Shown: positions 48,779-62,612, numbered from the stretch's first letter. The stretch: 64,000 bases of DNA from Salininema proteolyticum (GCF_042685645.1 NZ_JBHUNX010000001.1:1984001-2048000), one strand, 5' to 3'. Notes: generated from the letters alone by a model not told the origin. Program-made: numbers and translations.

Positions 48779-50790
48779 TGTCTGTCCCTTTCGAGTTCCA
48801 GGTCGTCGTCGAGCGGATTGACCGGCCGCTCCAGAGACGTGCTCTCGTGGAACTCCGCCTCGGTCTCGAACGGCCGCGAGTCACCGCACATCGTCCCCAG
48901 TTCCAGGAGGGCCGATCGGACCCGGAGGTGGACGTTCTTGGTGTACATGCTCTCCAGGGGGTCGTTGATGATCCACCGGCCCGCCACGATCCTCACCAGG
49001 CGTCCCAGACGGTCCTCCAGGATCGGCGGGAACTCGGGGCCGCGCTCCGGCCCGCGGTTTCCCACCAGGAATTTGTAGCGCTCCAGCGGGGTGAACGACC
49101 CGGAGCCCGGATCGTCGAGCGCCGGCTGCGGAACCGTGGTCGCGTGGCGGATCAGCCCGACGACCCTCTCCTCGTTGCCGGGCCGGTCCAGCAGGCGGTC
49201 CAGGGCGAGGCAGACGCGCATCAGGTCGCCGGCGCCGAGGCTGTAGTAGTGCCAGTTCGGGTGACGGCCGGGGCCGTCGGCGGCCTTCAGGTCCGCCCTC
49301 GCCGCCAGGCGGCGGAAGGCCATGGTCCTGTCGCACCGGGTCCACTCGTCGTGGGCCTGCCAGCGCCGCAGGAGCAGCCGCATGAGCAGCGCGCGGGCCG
49401 ACCGCGCGGGGCCGGAGTTCTCGTTCCACGCCAACCAGGACCGGTCTCCCAGCCCCACCAGGTCCTCCGCGAGGTCGTACGTCCCGACCAGGTAGCCGAC
49501 GTCCTCGCGGACCTTCGCCAGCGAGCAGATCGCCAGCGCCTCCAGGGTGGCCTCGTCGAGGTCCAGGTCGGTCTCCTTGAAGAGGGCCTTGGCGAGGGTG
49601 AGGCAGAGGTGGTCCTCCAGCGTGGGCGAGTCGCGGGTCTCCTCCCAGGGCTCCCGCAGGAGCCGGTGGAGGCCGTCGTGCGCCCGCAGCCGGGCGATGG
49701 CCGGGTGGCGCAGCAGCGTGCTCCCCGCGTCGACGTATCCGCCGGTGAGACCGTGGACCAGTTCGGGAAAGTACCCGTCGATCGGGTGGGGCGAAAGGTC
49801 GGCCAGGCGGTGCAGGTCGCTGCGCCCGAAGTCCGGTACCGCGAGCGTCCTCGTCTTCTCCATCCGCTCCGGCTCCGGGGTGCTGCCCACCAGAAGCAGC
49901 GGCAGGGGTTCGTCCCGGGCGCCGGCGGGGGCGGCCTGAGCCGAGCGGAAGAGGGCCGGGATTCCGCCGCCGTAGCGCGCGGGTCGCCGCAGGCTGTCGA
50001 CATCGTCGAGGAAGAGGACGCAGCGGTACTGGCCGGCGCGCCCATTGGATTCGCGGAGGTCCGTGAGGAACGCGTGGACGAGCCACTCGTTGCGGCTGGT
50101 CTGGGCCGCCCACTCCCGTTCGCTCGCCTCGCGGGGGTCGTCGGAGCCGGTCTTCTCCGGATAGGAGTAGATCATCGGCTCCCAGCCGTGCGAGGCGAAC
50201 CACTGGCGGACCTCCCGGGGGATGCGGCGCGGGAGCGGGGGCGGCCCGACCCGGACCTTGCGGTCGGGCCTGAACTTGATGTCGAAGAACGGCAGTTTGA
50301 AGGCGAACTGGATATTGAACGCCATCTCCTTCTGCGCCCTCCCGGCCACGGCCCTCTTCTTGCGGCGCTGTTCCCGCCGGAAGTCACGGGAACCCCGGGT
50401 GAGGTTCCTCCACTCCGCTTCGAAGTCGGTCAACGGGGTGAGCCCCTGCGACACGGCCGCGAGCGCCAGGTCGAGGCGCGGGAACCGGTAGCGGGGTAGG
50501 CCCCGCACGGGGGCGGCCATCTGGTCTCGGACGTCCTGCATCATCTCGGGAACGGTGTCCGGCCGGTAGGCCTTGCAGTCGATCAGCGCGGTGGCCGTGA
50601 GGAGGCGGAACAGGGTGTTGGCCTGGGCCAGGAGCGTGGTCTTTCCGGAGCCGGAGGGGCCGTGGAGGATCAGGTTCTCCGTTTGTCCCGAGTCGTCGCG
50701 GACGGTCTCGAGGATCGCGTCGAGGGGTTCGCCGCGCAGAAGGGTGGATCCTTGGACGGTGATTCGGGCGGACACGGGTCGCAGCTTCAT
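48775..50790 (-). CDS. large P-loop ATPase coupled to the receptor
   Basis: A 671-aa AAA/STAND-like NTPase. Walker A is LILHGPSGSGKTTLL (44-51 core) and Walker B RCVLFLDDVDSL (about 257-265), with a polar LLLVGSTPEPERM near 300 as sensor-1 region. Between the Walker motifs lies a long insert with a basic patch (REQRRKKRAVAGRAQK, 139-154). The C-terminal half is helical and unassigned. The ATG at 50790 is preferred, with GAGG 6 bases before; a longer in-frame start at 51039 would overlap the divergent gene. Coupling to the receptor suggests that it is the intracellular partner. Confidence 0.72.
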   Translation of the reverse strand: MKLRPVSARITVQGSTLLRGEPLDAILETVRDDSGQTENLILHGPSGSGKTTLLAQANTLFRLLTATALIDCKAYRPDTVPEMMQDVRDQMAAPVRGLPRYRFPRLDLALAAVSQGLTPLTDFEAEWRNLTRGSRDFRREQRRKKRAVAGRAQKEMAFNIQFAFKLPFFDIKFRPDRKVRVGPPPLPRRIPREVRQWFASHGWEPMIYSYPEKTGSDDPREASEREWAAQTSRNEWLVHAFLTDLRESNGRAGQYRCVLFLDDVDSLRRPARYGGGIPALFRSAQAAPAGARDEPLPLLLVGSTPEPERMEKTRTLAVPDFGRSDLHRLADLSPHPIDGYFPELVHGLTGGYVDAGSTLLRHPAIARLRAHDGLHRLLREPWEETRDSPTLEDHLCLTLAKALFKETDLDLDEATLEALAICSLAKVREDVGYLVGTYDLAEDLVGLGDRSWLAWNENSGPARSARALLMRLLLRRWQAHDEWTRCDRTMAFRRLAARADLKAADGPGRHPNWHYYSLGAGDLMRVCLALDRLLDRPGNEERVVGLIRHATTVPQPALDDPGSGSFTPLERYKFLVGNRGPERGPEFPPILEDRLGRLVRIVAGRWIINDPLESMYTKNVHLRVRSALLELGTMCGDSRPFETEAEFHESTSLERPVNPLDDDLELERDRQ

Positions 50791-51003
50791 CCGGGGCCTC
50801 ACGCGGAGCGGGGAACGGGCAGGGCATACAAGGCTATCGAACCCGGGGCGAAAAACCAAGGGCCGCAATGTCGGCGACCCGACAGTTGGGCGGGTTCGCA
50901 CTCTTCGCAAGGTGTGTCGCGCCGTGCGGTGCCGCTCCTCCGCGACGTCCCGGAGCGCGGAAAAGGGATCGCCTCCGCCCGGACGGGCCGCTAGGCTCCC
51001 TCC

Positions 51004-51699
51004 ATGACCGAGTTCGAAGATCTGGAGGGCCTCTCGCACCGGGACGCCTCCGTCCGACTGGCCTCGGCCGGCTGGAACGTCTGCGGCCTGGGCGACTGGG
51101 CTACGGTGTGGCGGTCTCCCGAGGGGCTCCGCGCCGCGCGGGTGAGCCCGTGCGAACCGGCCTACGGCGTCTTCACCGACCTGTGCCGCGCTCTGCCGGG
51201 GAACGAGCTGCTCCCGGTGATCGACGTCGACGTCGCCCTCGACGGCGGCGGGCGGTTCACCGCCATGGAGTTCATGCGCCCGGTGGAGGCGGGCGCTGCC
51301 GCCGACCTCAAGGAGCGCTGGGAGAGGGCGGCGGACGGCGATCCCGTCTCAGAGGTGCGGCGGGCGGCCGAGAGGTTGAACGCCGAGGCGGAGAGGTCGA
51401 TCCCCTACTGGGGCGGGCTGGACCTCAACCCCGGGAACATCATGGCCGACGCCGCGGGCGAACCCAGGTTCGTCGACCTGTTCTTCGCCGACGGCGAGCG
51501 GATCTTCCAGGCGCTCATGGCCGGTCCGGAGGAACTGGAGAAGCGGATCCCCTGGGGGGAGCGCCGGTACCTCACCGAGATCGCGCACGTCGTCCGCTTC
51601 TCGCCGGCCGGGGAGATCGCCTCCTTCCGCGAGGCGGAGAATGGCGGGCTCGGCCCTGACGCGGTGTCTGGGCCGAGCCGCGCCGCGCCGTCTCCGTAG
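51004..51699 (+). CDS. degenerate kinase-like (APH/protein-kinase fold) protein
   Basis: A 231-aa single-domain protein. GLDLNPGNIM (138-147) corresponds to the kinase catalytic loop with Asp140 and Asn145, and RFVDLFF (Asp158) to the DFG metal site. The N-lobe GLGDWATVWRS (28-38) resembles the glycine-rich strand, but the ATP-binding Lys position reads ARV (Arg46). It may bind or transfer phosphate weakly or be a pseudokinase. It is divergent from the ATPase gene with 213 bases between, and its stop codon lies in the loop of a terminator. Confidence 0.6.
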   Translation: MTEFEDLEGLSHRDASVRLASAGWNVCGLGDWATVWRSPEGLRAARVSPCEPAYGVFTDLCRALPGNELLPVIDVDVALDGGGRFTAMEFMRPVEAGAAADLKERWERAADGDPVSEVRRAAERLNAEAERSIPYWGGLDLNPGNIMADAAGEPRFVDLFFADGERIFQALMAGPEELEKRIPWGERRYLTEIAHVVRFSPAGEIASFREAENGGLGPDAVSGPSRAAPSP

Positions 51700-51717
51700 T
51701 CCTCGGAGACGGCGCGG
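51683..51717. terminator. bidirectional terminator, kinase-like/metH
   Basis: A perfect 14-bp stem (51683-51696 with 51704-51717) and 7-base loop containing the TAG stop of the plus-strand gene; it abuts the metH stop on the other strand. Confidence 0.8.
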
Positions 51718-55272
<3,555 letters not shown>

Positions 55273-55619
55273 CCTTCAAGGGTACGAGACGAGTCTGGCA
55301 GGCGGGAAGTGCGTACCACTCTTTGAGATTGGATCCCCGTGAGGTGGTCGCCGCGCCCTTTCGACGATACCGGCCGCTACGCCTCGAACCGTTGTTCCAG
55401 CCGCATGCGCCGCCGCCCCCGGGCCCTATGACGGGGATCGGACGAAGCCATGGCGATGATCATAGGCGGACGCGGACCGCGGAGGAGCGGATCGCGACGC
55501 CGGCCTCCCGGCAGAGCGCCGGGGCGGCCCCGCCGGGAGGCCGCCGACCGCCCGCCGAATCGGAGAGGCCCCGCCCCGGCGGGCGGGTCTCGGAAAGCCC
55601 GTTCGGCGGGCCGGGGCCG
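55273..55619. other. gap between metH and the HypX-like gene
   Basis: About 350 bases, very GC-rich near 55500-55615 with overlapping inverted repeats (for example around GCCCGTTCGGCGGGC at 55597-55611) that may terminate the HypX-like transcript. The metH promoter should be here but no clear -35/-10 is seen. I looked for the B12-box of a cobalamin riboswitch and did not find it. Confidence 0.5.
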
Positions 55620-57278
55620 CTACTTGAACCGCAGGCGCGAAGGCGTCTCCGAGGTCGGGCGCTTCTTGACGAAGTCGAAGCGCTGGGCCGCGAAGCCGTT
55701 GCGGTCGTCGAAGAAGTCGCGGGCCATCTCGGCCAGCTCGATGGTCCGGTAGTAGGAGAACGGCCGCGACGGCGACCGGTGGGCGGCGCTGCGCCGCATC
55801 TCGTCGCGCAGCCACTCCTCCTCCAGGGCCCGCAGGCGCTCGCCGAGCCAACCGGCGAAGGACTCCCAGTCGCGGGGGCCCACAGCGTCCAGAATGCCGA
55901 GGCGGCGGGCCTCGGTGGAGGAGACGGGGAGCTTCTCGGTCAGCAGCCGCTGCGCGGCGTCCTCCCCCACTCGCGAGGCCAGGCCCCAGGTATGGAGTTC
56001 GGAGCCGTAGATCCCCATGTCGTAGTAGGGGTTGAGGACAATTCCGTCGCGCGCGTAGACGACGTCGGCGCACAGCGCGGCCATGACCCCGCCCGCTCCG
56101 GCGTTGGCGCTCAGCGCGGCGACCGTCAGCTGGTCGGCCTGGGCGATCGCCTCGCAGAAGTCGTCGATGGCGTTGATGTTCGCCCAGGCCTCGGCGGCCG
56201 GGTCCTCGGAGGCCTCGATGACGTTGAGGTTGATCCCGTTGGAGAAGCCGTGCTCGGTGCCGGTGACGACCAGGGTGTGGGTGTCCTCGGCCAGGGCCTT
56301 GCCGACCGCGTCGGTCATGCGGCGGCACTGCTCGGTGTGCATGGCGCCGTTGTAGGAGCGGACGGTCAGGATTCCGACCCCGCCGAAACGGCTGTAGGAG
56401 ATCTCCCGCAGCGCCTCGGGGGCGGGGCGGTAGGGCAGGTCCTCGGCGCCGGGGAGGACGTAGGAGGCGGGAAGCTTGATCCCGCGGCGGTTGTCGGCGA
56501 GGGTGGCCGCGTACCCGAACCAGACCAGTCCCCCTCCGGCCGAGACGGCCAGCTTCTCGCCGTCGCGGGCGACCAGGCGGCCCGGCGCGCCGGCGTCGAC
56601 GCCCGGTTCCGGGGCCGCGTCGAAGACGCAGTAGGCCTCGCCTTCGAGCAGCGCCGGGGCGCCGGGGGCGCCGTCGGCGGCGGCGATGCGCCGGCAGACC
56701 TCGGCTGGGGAGGCGTTCCAGTCGATGGCGAAGTCCTTGCGGCGCAGCAGCGGCAGCTCCCCCGTGTCCGGCACGGGGTGGCGGTAGCCGGACACGGCCT
56801 TCGGCGGGGTCTTGGTGCGCACCGCGTTGAGCACGTCCTCGACGCAGGCCATGGCCGCGTCGGCCACGCGCGAGTTGTACAGGGCGCTCTTGGGGATCGG
56901 GGACTCCGGCATGTCGAAGGTGTGGCAGGCCCAGATGGGGCCGGCGTCCATCGCCTCGACGGCCGACAGGGCGGTCACGCCCCAACGGGGGCGCGAGTCC
57001 AGCGTCGCGTGGTCCAGTGAGGAGGGCCCGCGGTCGCCCGCCGGCCCGGGGTGGAGGATGACCGTGGGCCAGTTGTCCCAGACCGACTGGGGGACACGGT
57101 GTTTGAGGAACGGGCAGAGGACGAGGTCGGGGTCGAGATCGGAGACGAGGCGGGTGATCGACACGTCGTCGTGGGTCGGGGCCAACTCCACTCCGACATC
57201 GTGTCCGGCGTCACGGAGGTGGCACCAGACTCGTTGGGTGAGGCCGTTGAAGGCCGAGACCAACAGAAGGATTTTCAA
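55620..57278 (-). CDS. HypX/HoxX-like formyltransferase-enoyl-CoA hydratase fusion
   Basis: A 552-aa two-domain protein. The N-terminal half (1-about 265) is a formyl-tetrahydrofolate-dependent transferase-like domain with HPGPAGDRGPSSLDHATL (76-93) and Asp111 in DAGPIW. The C-terminal half (about 290-520) is a crotonase fold with GTEHGFSNGINLN and SANAGAGGVMAALCADVV as oxyanion loops. This architecture is that of HypX/HoxX, which generates CO for the NiFe-hydrogenase active site from formyl-THF in aerobic bacteria. TTG start with GAGGAG 6 bases before. No hydrogenase or hyp gene is in the window. Confidence 0.87.
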   Translation of the reverse strand: MKILLLVSAFNGLTQRVWCHLRDAGHDVGVELAPTHDDVSITRLVSDLDPDLVLCPFLKHRVPQSVWDNWPTVILHPGPAGDRGPSSLDHATLDSRPRWGVTALSAVEAMDAGPIWACHTFDMPESPIPKSALYNSRVADAAMACVEDVLNAVRTKTPPKAVSGYRHPVPDTGELPLLRRKDFAIDWNASPAEVCRRIAAADGAPGAPALLEGEAYCVFDAAPEPGVDAGAPGRLVARDGEKLAVSAGGGLVWFGYAATLADNRRGIKLPASYVLPGAEDLPYRPAPEALREISYSRFGGVGILTVRSYNGAMHTEQCRRMTDAVGKALAEDTHTLVVTGTEHGFSNGINLNVIEASEDPAAEAWANINAIDDFCEAIAQADQLTVAALSANAGAGGVMAALCADVVYARDGIVLNPYYDMGIYGSELHTWGLASRVGEDAAQRLLTEKLPVSSTEARRLGILDAVGPRDWESFAGWLGERLRALEEEWLRDEMRRSAAHRSPSRPFSYYRTIELAEMARDFFDDRNGFAAQRFDFVKKRPTSETPSRLRFK

Positions 57279-57355
57279 GGCTGACTCCTCGGCGTTCGGG
57301 AGCCGGCGACGCTGTGGTGGGTGTGTCCGTTTGCCGACTCGTTTCTCAAGGTCGG

Positions 57356-57386
57356 GTCTGCGGAGGTCCTTCGGACCTCCGCAGAC
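57356..57386. terminator. hairpin downstream of mshC
   Basis: A perfect 14-bp stem (57356-57369 with 57373-57386) with a 3-base loop, 30 bases past the mshC stop on the minus strand and before the HypX-like start. Confidence 0.65.
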
Positions 57387-57415
57387 TACCGCGAGTCGGA
57401 ATCCTACAGTAAGGA

Positions 57416-58651
<1,236 letters not shown>

Positions 58652-58711
58652 ATAGCGAGGGTAATGGGAGGCGCCGGTTCTCCACCACTTTTTGTCTGTG
58701 CGCTAACAGCC

Positions 58712-59518
58712 TCAGCCGAGGGCCGCGACGCCCAGGATCAGGACGCCGAAGCCTATGCGGTACCAGACGAAGGGCATGAAGGTGTGCTTGGCGACGAACT
58801 TCATCAGCCAGGCGACCGAGGCGTAGGCCGTCAGACCCGACACGACGAGGCCCACCACGAGCGAAGCGGTGGGGATGGAACCGTCCAAGGCCTCCCCGGC
58901 CTCCAGGATCCCCGCGCCGACCAGGGCGGGAATGCCCAGGAAGAACGCCAGGCGGGTGGCCGCCACGCGGTCCAGGTCGCGCAGGAGCCCGCCGGTCATC
59001 GTCGCTCCGGAGCGCGACACCCCGGGGAACAGCGAGAGCACCTGGATGCCGCCGACGAACAGGGCGTCCTTCATGTTCACGTGGGACTCGGTCCGCTGGT
59101 GCGTGGCGACCTTCTCCGCGAACCACATGACGAACGAGAAGCCGATCATGCCGATGCCCACCGACCAGAGGTTCATGATCTTGTCGATCGAGTCGCTGAC
59201 GAGCAGGCCGACCAGGACGATGGGGATGGAGCCGACGATGACGTACCAGCCGAAGCGGTAGTCCATATTGCGCTCGTCCTTGTCGAACAGCCCCTTGACC
59301 CAGCCCACCGCGATGCGGACGATGTCCTTGAAGAAGTAGACCAGGATCGCGACGATCGCCGCCCCCTGCGTCATGGCGTTGAATCCGATGAAGGACCGCG
59401 AGGCCGGGTCGAGGCCGAGGAACTCGGCCGTCACGACGAGGTGCCCGGTCGAGGAGATGGGGAGGAACTCCGTGATCCCCTCGATGACCCCCAGAATCAC
59501 GGCCTGCCAGATCTGCAC
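58712..59518 (-). CDS. uppP: undecaprenyl-diphosphatase
   Basis: Membrane enzyme of 268 aa with about eight helices that recycles undecaprenyl diphosphate for cell-wall synthesis. EGITEFLPISSTGHL (13-27) is the Glu-rich motif and PGVSRSGATM the second active-site motif. The GTG start has AAGGGAGAG about 6 bases upstream. Loss-of-function or overproduction changes bacitracin tolerance in this family. Confidence 0.95.
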   Translation of the reverse strand: MQIWQAVILGVIEGITEFLPISSTGHLVVTAEFLGLDPASRSFIGFNAMTQGAAIVAILVYFFKDIVRIAVGWVKGLFDKDERNMDYRFGWYVIVGSIPIVLVGLLVSDSIDKIMNLWSVGIGMIGFSFVMWFAEKVATHQRTESHVNMKDALFVGGIQVLSLFPGVSRSGATMTGGLLRDLDRVAATRLAFFLGIPALVGAGILEAGEALDGSIPTASLVVGLVVSGLTAYASVAWLMKFVAKHTFMPFVWYRIGFGVLILGVAALG

Positions 59519-59683
59519 TGTCGCTCTCCCTTGCCATTCGGTCGTTGACGCCGCTCCAGTGTAAGCGGACGCCCGCCGCCTCCGCCCCTCCCGGAGCGCC
59601 CCTGGGGGGCAAATCTCAGGGTTTCTCCTCCTAAAGGCGGAGCGGCCGAGGCGTGTCGCGGACCTCGCGGTAAGTTATGGGGC

Positions 59684-60658
59684 ATGGAACGCAGACCTTT
59701 GGGCCGCAGCGGCTTGGAAGTCTCCTGTCTGGGGCTGGGGACGATGACGTGGTCGACCGACGAGGCGGGGACGGAGGACGCCGCGGCCCAGCTGATAGCG
59801 TTCGTCGAGGCCGGGGGCAGTCTGGTGGACACCGCCGACGTCTTCGGCGGCGGCGCCGCCGAGAGGGTCCTGGGCCACCTGTGCGGCACGGTCGTGGACC
59901 GCTCGCGCCTGCACATCGTCACCAAGGCGGGCGTGCGCACCGACAGCACCGGGCGCAGCCGCGACACCTCCCGCAACTGGCTCCTGGGCGCCCTGGACGC
60001 CTCGCTGAAGCGCCTGCAGACCGATTACGTCGACGTGTGGCTCCTGCACGTCTACGACCCCGACACGCCGCTGGAGGAGACCATGGCGGCCCTCGACCTG
60101 GCCTGGCGGTCGGGCAGGGCCCGCTACGTGGGCCTCTCCAACCACACCGGCTGGCAGACTGCCCGGGCCGCCACCTGGCAGGCCGCCGAGCCCGCCCGAG
60201 CTCCCATCGTCGCCACCGAAGTCGAGTACTCGCTGCTGGAGCGCGGAGTCGAGCGCGAGGTGCTGCCCGCCGCTCTGGCCATGGAACTGGGCCTGCTGGC
60301 CTGGTCGCCCCTCGGGCGCGGCGTGTTGACGGGCAAGTACCGCTACGGCCGGCCGGCCGACTCGCGCGTCAACTCCCCCTCGTGGAGCCGGTTCGTCAAG
60401 ACCTACCTGGACGAGCGCTCGGCCGCGATCGTGGAGGCCGTCGCGACCGCGGCCGACGGGCTGGGCGTGACCCCCCTGGAGGTGGCGCTGGCGTGGGTGC
60501 GCGACCAGCCCGGCGTGGCCTCGGCCGTCGTCGGGGCGCGCAACGCGGCCCAGCTCAAGTCCTCCCTGGGCAGCGAACAGCTCTTCCTGCCCCCGGAGAT
60601 CCGGCTGGCGCTGGACGACGTCTCGCTTCCCCACGTGGGCTACCCGGAGGACCACTAG
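59684..60658 (+). CDS. aldo/keto reductase with Tyr-to-Phe change
   Basis: TIM-barrel NADPH oxidoreductase of 324 aa. MERRPLGRSGLEVSCLGLG and the NADPH loop VGLSNHTGWQ, WSPLGRGVLTGKY are typical. The catalytic tetrad D-Y-K-H reads Asp in LVDTADVF, Lys in VTKAG and His in WLLHVYD, but the Tyr expected after DTADV is Phe (TTC, one base from TAC). The protein may have lost reductase activity or use another residue. It is divergent from uppP. Confidence 0.85.
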   Translation: MERRPLGRSGLEVSCLGLGTMTWSTDEAGTEDAAAQLIAFVEAGGSLVDTADVFGGGAAERVLGHLCGTVVDRSRLHIVTKAGVRTDSTGRSRDTSRNWLLGALDASLKRLQTDYVDVWLLHVYDPDTPLEETMAALDLAWRSGRARYVGLSNHTGWQTARAATWQAAEPARAPIVATEVEYSLLERGVEREVLPAALAMELGLLAWSPLGRGVLTGKYRYGRPADSRVNSPSWSRFVKTYLDERSAAIVEAVATAADGLGVTPLEVALAWVRDQPGVASAVVGARNAAQLKSSLGSEQLFLPPEIRLALDDVSLPHVGYPEDH

Positions 60659-60748
60659 CGGTACGGCCGCCTGCTCCGGACGGCGCGGCCGTTCCGGCGC
60701 CCGGCGACGCCTCCGCGCCGAGAGACGCACGGTCCCGGAGGCGTCCGG

Positions 60749-61648
60749 CTAACTCTGGTTGCGCCATCCTTCGACCGGCAGCGAGAGCTTCGAGACCAAC
60801 CTCTGCGGATAGGGGCGCTCGCTCATGCGCACCAGGTAGACGGGCCGGTCGGAGGCCGTGATGGTGACGACCGACCCGCACGTGAGGGTCGCGACGGGCT
60901 TGCCGTCCGCGACCAGCGCGGCCGGCGTCATCGGGGACTCCACGGTGATGGAGACCTCCGCGCTGGGGTGCATGACCATGGGCGTGGTGAACAGCGCGTG
61001 GGCGTTGACCGGAACCAGCATCAGGGCGTCGACGTCGGGCCAGACGACCGGTCCCCCGGCGCTCATGGCATGGGCGGTCGAGCCGGTCGGAGTCGAGCAG
61101 AGCACGCCGTCGCAGCCGTACCGCGAGACGCGCGTGCCGTCGATGTCCACGGAGACCTCGAGCATGCGCGCGGGCTCGGCCTTCTCCACGGCGACCTCGT
61201 TGAACGCCCAGGCGGCCCAGTGCTTTCCCTTGGAGTCGACCGCGCGCACCGCGAGCGCAGTGCGGCGTTCCAGCGTGTAGTCGCCCCGCAGGAGGCGGTC
61301 GAGGACGGTGGGCAGCTCCCCGGTCTCGGCCTCGGCGAGGAAGCCGACCTTTCCGAGGTTGATCCCCAGCAGCGGGAGTCCGGCCTCGCCCGACAGGGAG
61401 GCCGAGCGCAGGACGGTCCCGTCGCCGCCGAGGGCGATCACCATGTCGGCCTTGCCGCTGGAGACGCGGTCGGCCACCTCGACCACCTCGGGGTCGGAGA
61501 GCGCGGCTATGGTGGCCGGGACGATGCGCACCGCGATCCCTTTGTCACGCAAGGTGGTGGCAATGGACTCGGCGAGCTCTCCCACGTCCTCCCGGAAGGG
61601 GTGGGTCGTGACGAGGATCCGCTCGGGCGCGCTGTTGCGTTCGGTCAC
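60749..61648 (-). CDS. nadK: NAD kinase
   Basis: ATP-NAD kinase of 299 aa that supplies NADP. MVIALGGDGTVLRSA holds the GGDGT motif (74-78) and CDGVLCSTPTGSTAHAMSAGGP the NAD-binding and glycine-rich segment. The GTG at 61648 is selected by AAGGAG 6 bases before it. It follows tlyA by 11 bases, the order tlyA-ppnK found in mycobacteria, but recN does not follow. Confidence 0.95.
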   Translation of the reverse strand: MTERNSAPERILVTTHPFREDVGELAESIATTLRDKGIAVRIVPATIAALSDPEVVEVADRVSSGKADMVIALGGDGTVLRSASLSGEAGLPLLGINLGKVGFLAEAETGELPTVLDRLLRGDYTLERRTALAVRAVDSKGKHWAAWAFNEVAVEKAEPARMLEVSVDIDGTRVSRYGCDGVLCSTPTGSTAHAMSAGGPVVWPDVDALMLVPVNAHALFTTPMVMHPSAEVSITVESPMTPAALVADGKPVATLTCGSVVTITASDRPVYLVRMSERPYPQRLVSKLSLPVEGWRNQS

Positions 61649-61659
61649 CGTCGACTCCT

Positions 61660-62433
61660 TCAGACTGACTCGACCACTGCGCGAATCTCTTCGGCGCTCA
61701 TGGCGGGGCGGCCGTGCTTCATGTGCGCGAAGAACTCTACATTGCCCGAAGGGCCGGGAAGGGGGCTCGGGGTGACGGCGGTGGTGTTCCACCCCAGCGC
61801 GGCGCCCGCCTCGATGACCGACTGGACGGCCTCGCGGCGCAGCGCGGGGTCGGTCACCACGCCCCTGTTGCCGATCTTGGCCTTGCCGACTTCGAACTGC
61901 GGCTTGACCATGGGGAGGAGGATCCCGTCCTCGGAGGTGCACGCGGCGAGGGCGGGCAGCACTTTGGGCAGGGAGATGAAGGACAGGTCGGCCACCGTCA
62001 GGTCGGCGCGCCCTCCGATGTCCTCTTCGGAGAGGAATCTCACGTTGCAGTGGTCGCGGACGGTGACGCGCTCGTCGGCGGCGAGGTCGGGCACGAGCTG
62101 GCCCTCGCCGATGTCGACGGCGAAGACGCGCTTGGCGCCCTCGCGGAGGAGGACGTCGGTGAATCCGCCGGTGGAGGCTCCGGCGTCGAGGCAGGTCAGG
62201 CCCTCGGCGCGGACGCCGAAGGCGCGCAGGACCGGTTCGAGCTTGCCGGCCCCCCGTGAGGCGTAGGGCTCGGGGCCCTCGAGTTCGAGGACGTCCTCGT
62301 CGGACACCTTGACGGAGTTCTTGGCGGCCTGGGCGCCGTTGATGAGGACCTTGCCCTGTGCGATGAGCTGTCCGGCCTGGGAGCGGGACCGGGCCAGTCC
62401 CCGCTCGGTGAGGGCCACGTCGAGTCGCTTCAC
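61660..62433 (-). CDS. tlyA: TlyA rRNA 2'-O-methyltransferase / hemolysin-like protein
   Basis: A 257-aa protein with an N-terminal S4 RNA-binding domain (1-about 58), the linker ASRGAGKL and a FtsJ-type methyltransferase domain with SAM motif LDAGASTGGFTD (82-93). In mycobacteria it methylates 16S C1409 and 23S C1920 and gives sensitivity to capreomycin. It lies in an operon with the 56-aa gene upstream (7-base gap) and nadK downstream. Confidence 0.94.
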   Translation of the reverse strand: MKRLDVALTERGLARSRSQAGQLIAQGKVLINGAQAAKNSVKVSDEDVLELEGPEPYASRGAGKLEPVLRAFGVRAEGLTCLDAGASTGGFTDVLLREGAKRVFAVDIGEGQLVPDLAADERVTVRDHCNVRFLSEEDIGGRADLTVADLSFISLPKVLPALAACTSEDGILLPMVKPQFEVGKAKIGNRGVVTDPALRREAVQSVIEAGAALGWNTTAVTPSPLPGPSGNVEFFAHMKHGRPAMSAEEIRAVVESV

Positions 62434-62440
62434 GGGGCGC

Positions 62441-62611
62441 TCACGCGTCGTCCACGTCGGCGAGGAGGTCGGAGAGCCCCTGCTGGACGGTGTCGTAGAC
62501 GGCCACGTGCTCGGTCACGGGGCGTTCAGCGATGCCCTCGAGTCCGGAGAGGACGGAGGAGAGGTCTTCGGCGACCTCCGGCGGGGGCGCGGTCGGGGTC
62601 TCTGCGGTCAT
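62441..62611 (-). CDS. 56-aa conserved small protein upstream of tlyA
   Basis: Short acidic protein beginning MTAETPTAPPPEVAEDLSSV and ending with TVQQGLSDLLADVDDA, probably helical. One base after the preceding gene's stop and 7 bases before tlyA, so clearly in the operon. It occupies the place of small Rv1693 in M. tuberculosis (Rv1692-Rv1693-tlyA-ppnK); similarity beyond position and size was not tested. Function unknown. Confidence 0.75.
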   Translation of the reverse strand: MTAETPTAPPPEVAEDLSSVLSGLEGIAERPVTEHVAVYDTVQQGLSDLLADVDDA

Positions 62612-62612
62612 C

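Noticed and set aside
48775..51039. Long form of the ATPase starting at 51039
   Set aside because: It would overlap the divergent kinase-like gene start, adds 83 Arg-rich residues without homology, and has a poorer ribosome site than the ATG at 50790.
55273..55619. Cobalamin riboswitch upstream of metH
   Set aside because: No GCCACTG-type B12 box or conserved core found by eye on the minus strand.
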